DNA of 64,000 nucleotides from Prevotella falsenii DSM 22864 = JCM 15124 (GTDB lineage: Bacteria; Bacteroidota; Bacteroidia; Bacteroidales; Bacteroidaceae). The position numbers and the translations under genes were made by a program. This document shows, one piece after another, positions 63,995 to 64,000 of the stretch (positions are counted from its first letter, which is position 1; each line of letters begins with the position of its first letter). Where the stretch lies: the NCBI RefSeq assembly GCF_000613945.1, contig NZ_BAJY01000002.1, positions 85,554 to 149,553 on the forward strand. Direction: 5' to 3'. The notes beneath the pieces are model-generated. The model made no database searches. It saw only the letters and a program-made list of their open reading frames with translations, and was not told where the DNA came from.

Positions 63995-64000
63995 GCCTTT

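Overview
The window comes from an AT-rich member of the Bacteroidales, most likely an oral Prevotella of the P. intermedia group. The genus call is an inference. It rests on Bacteroidetes-type promoters (a TAnnTTTG -7 box with TTG about 20 nt upstream), secreted proteins ending in type IX secretion (T9SS)-like tails, TonB-dependent receptors with partner lipoproteins, a PPi-dependent phosphofructokinase, a BspA-like leucine-rich repeat protein, and an nrfHA-ccs nitrite-ammonification cluster. No rRNA gene is present to fix the species. The window holds one tRNA (Arg-ACG), no CRISPR array, no prophage, and one degraded insertion-sequence fragment.

Layout. 1-11 kb: glycerate kinase (cut by the window edge), MltG, CutC with a GH29 fucosidase, a Tyr/Gly-rich exported protein with an OmpP1/FadL-type barrel, a U32 protease-family protein and a zinc-ribbon membrane protein. 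11-20 kb: a TonB-dependent receptor, RNase G with a 29-residue mitoribosome-like protein and HU, type II pantothenate kinase, an SSS symporter and glutathione peroxidase. 20-26 kb: two tandem Omp28/thioredoxin-like T9SS cargo proteins and a lipoprotein. 26-35.4 kb: a secreted DNA/RNA non-specific nuclease, L31, two OB-fold-like lipoproteins with an outer-membrane receptor, and a divergent operon of a secreted EEP-family nuclease, a UDG-family protein and uridine kinase. 35.9-42 kb: a BspA-like protein and a small acidic protein, a cupin, DUF1573, DUF488 and PepSY proteins. 42-47.5 kb: nrfH, nrfA, ccsB/resB, ccsA and a convergent Crp/Fnr regulator. 47.8-64 kb: mostly housekeeping genes (VOC protein, tRNA-Arg, TRIC channel, hydroxyacid dehydrogenase, RarA, HAD phosphatase, YgiQ, an amidase/golvesin-like protein, PlsC, PFP, GH25 lysozyme, PrmA).

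Two features stand out across the window. First, nine genes are interrupted by eleven single-base indels: ten apparent deletions and one insertion, many in or next to short homopolymers. Restoring one base each time gives full-length, family-like proteins, including metabolic enzymes such as PFP and NrfA. Sequencing error is therefore more likely than pseudogenisation, and I annotate each as one gene spanning the shift. Second, the intergenic DNA is rich in structured repeats. A roughly 195-bp element occurs six times and is built from exchangeable CAAAAC...GTTTTG hairpin words, with compensatory arm changes in one copy. A 143-bp MITE-like element occurs twice. Several tandem or palindromic sites have a 22-bp period.

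The best candidate for an under-described system is the 26.5-35.4 kb locus, which reads as a possible surface nucleic-acid capture, degradation and salvage module. This is inferred from gene content and neighbourhood and is not demonstrated.
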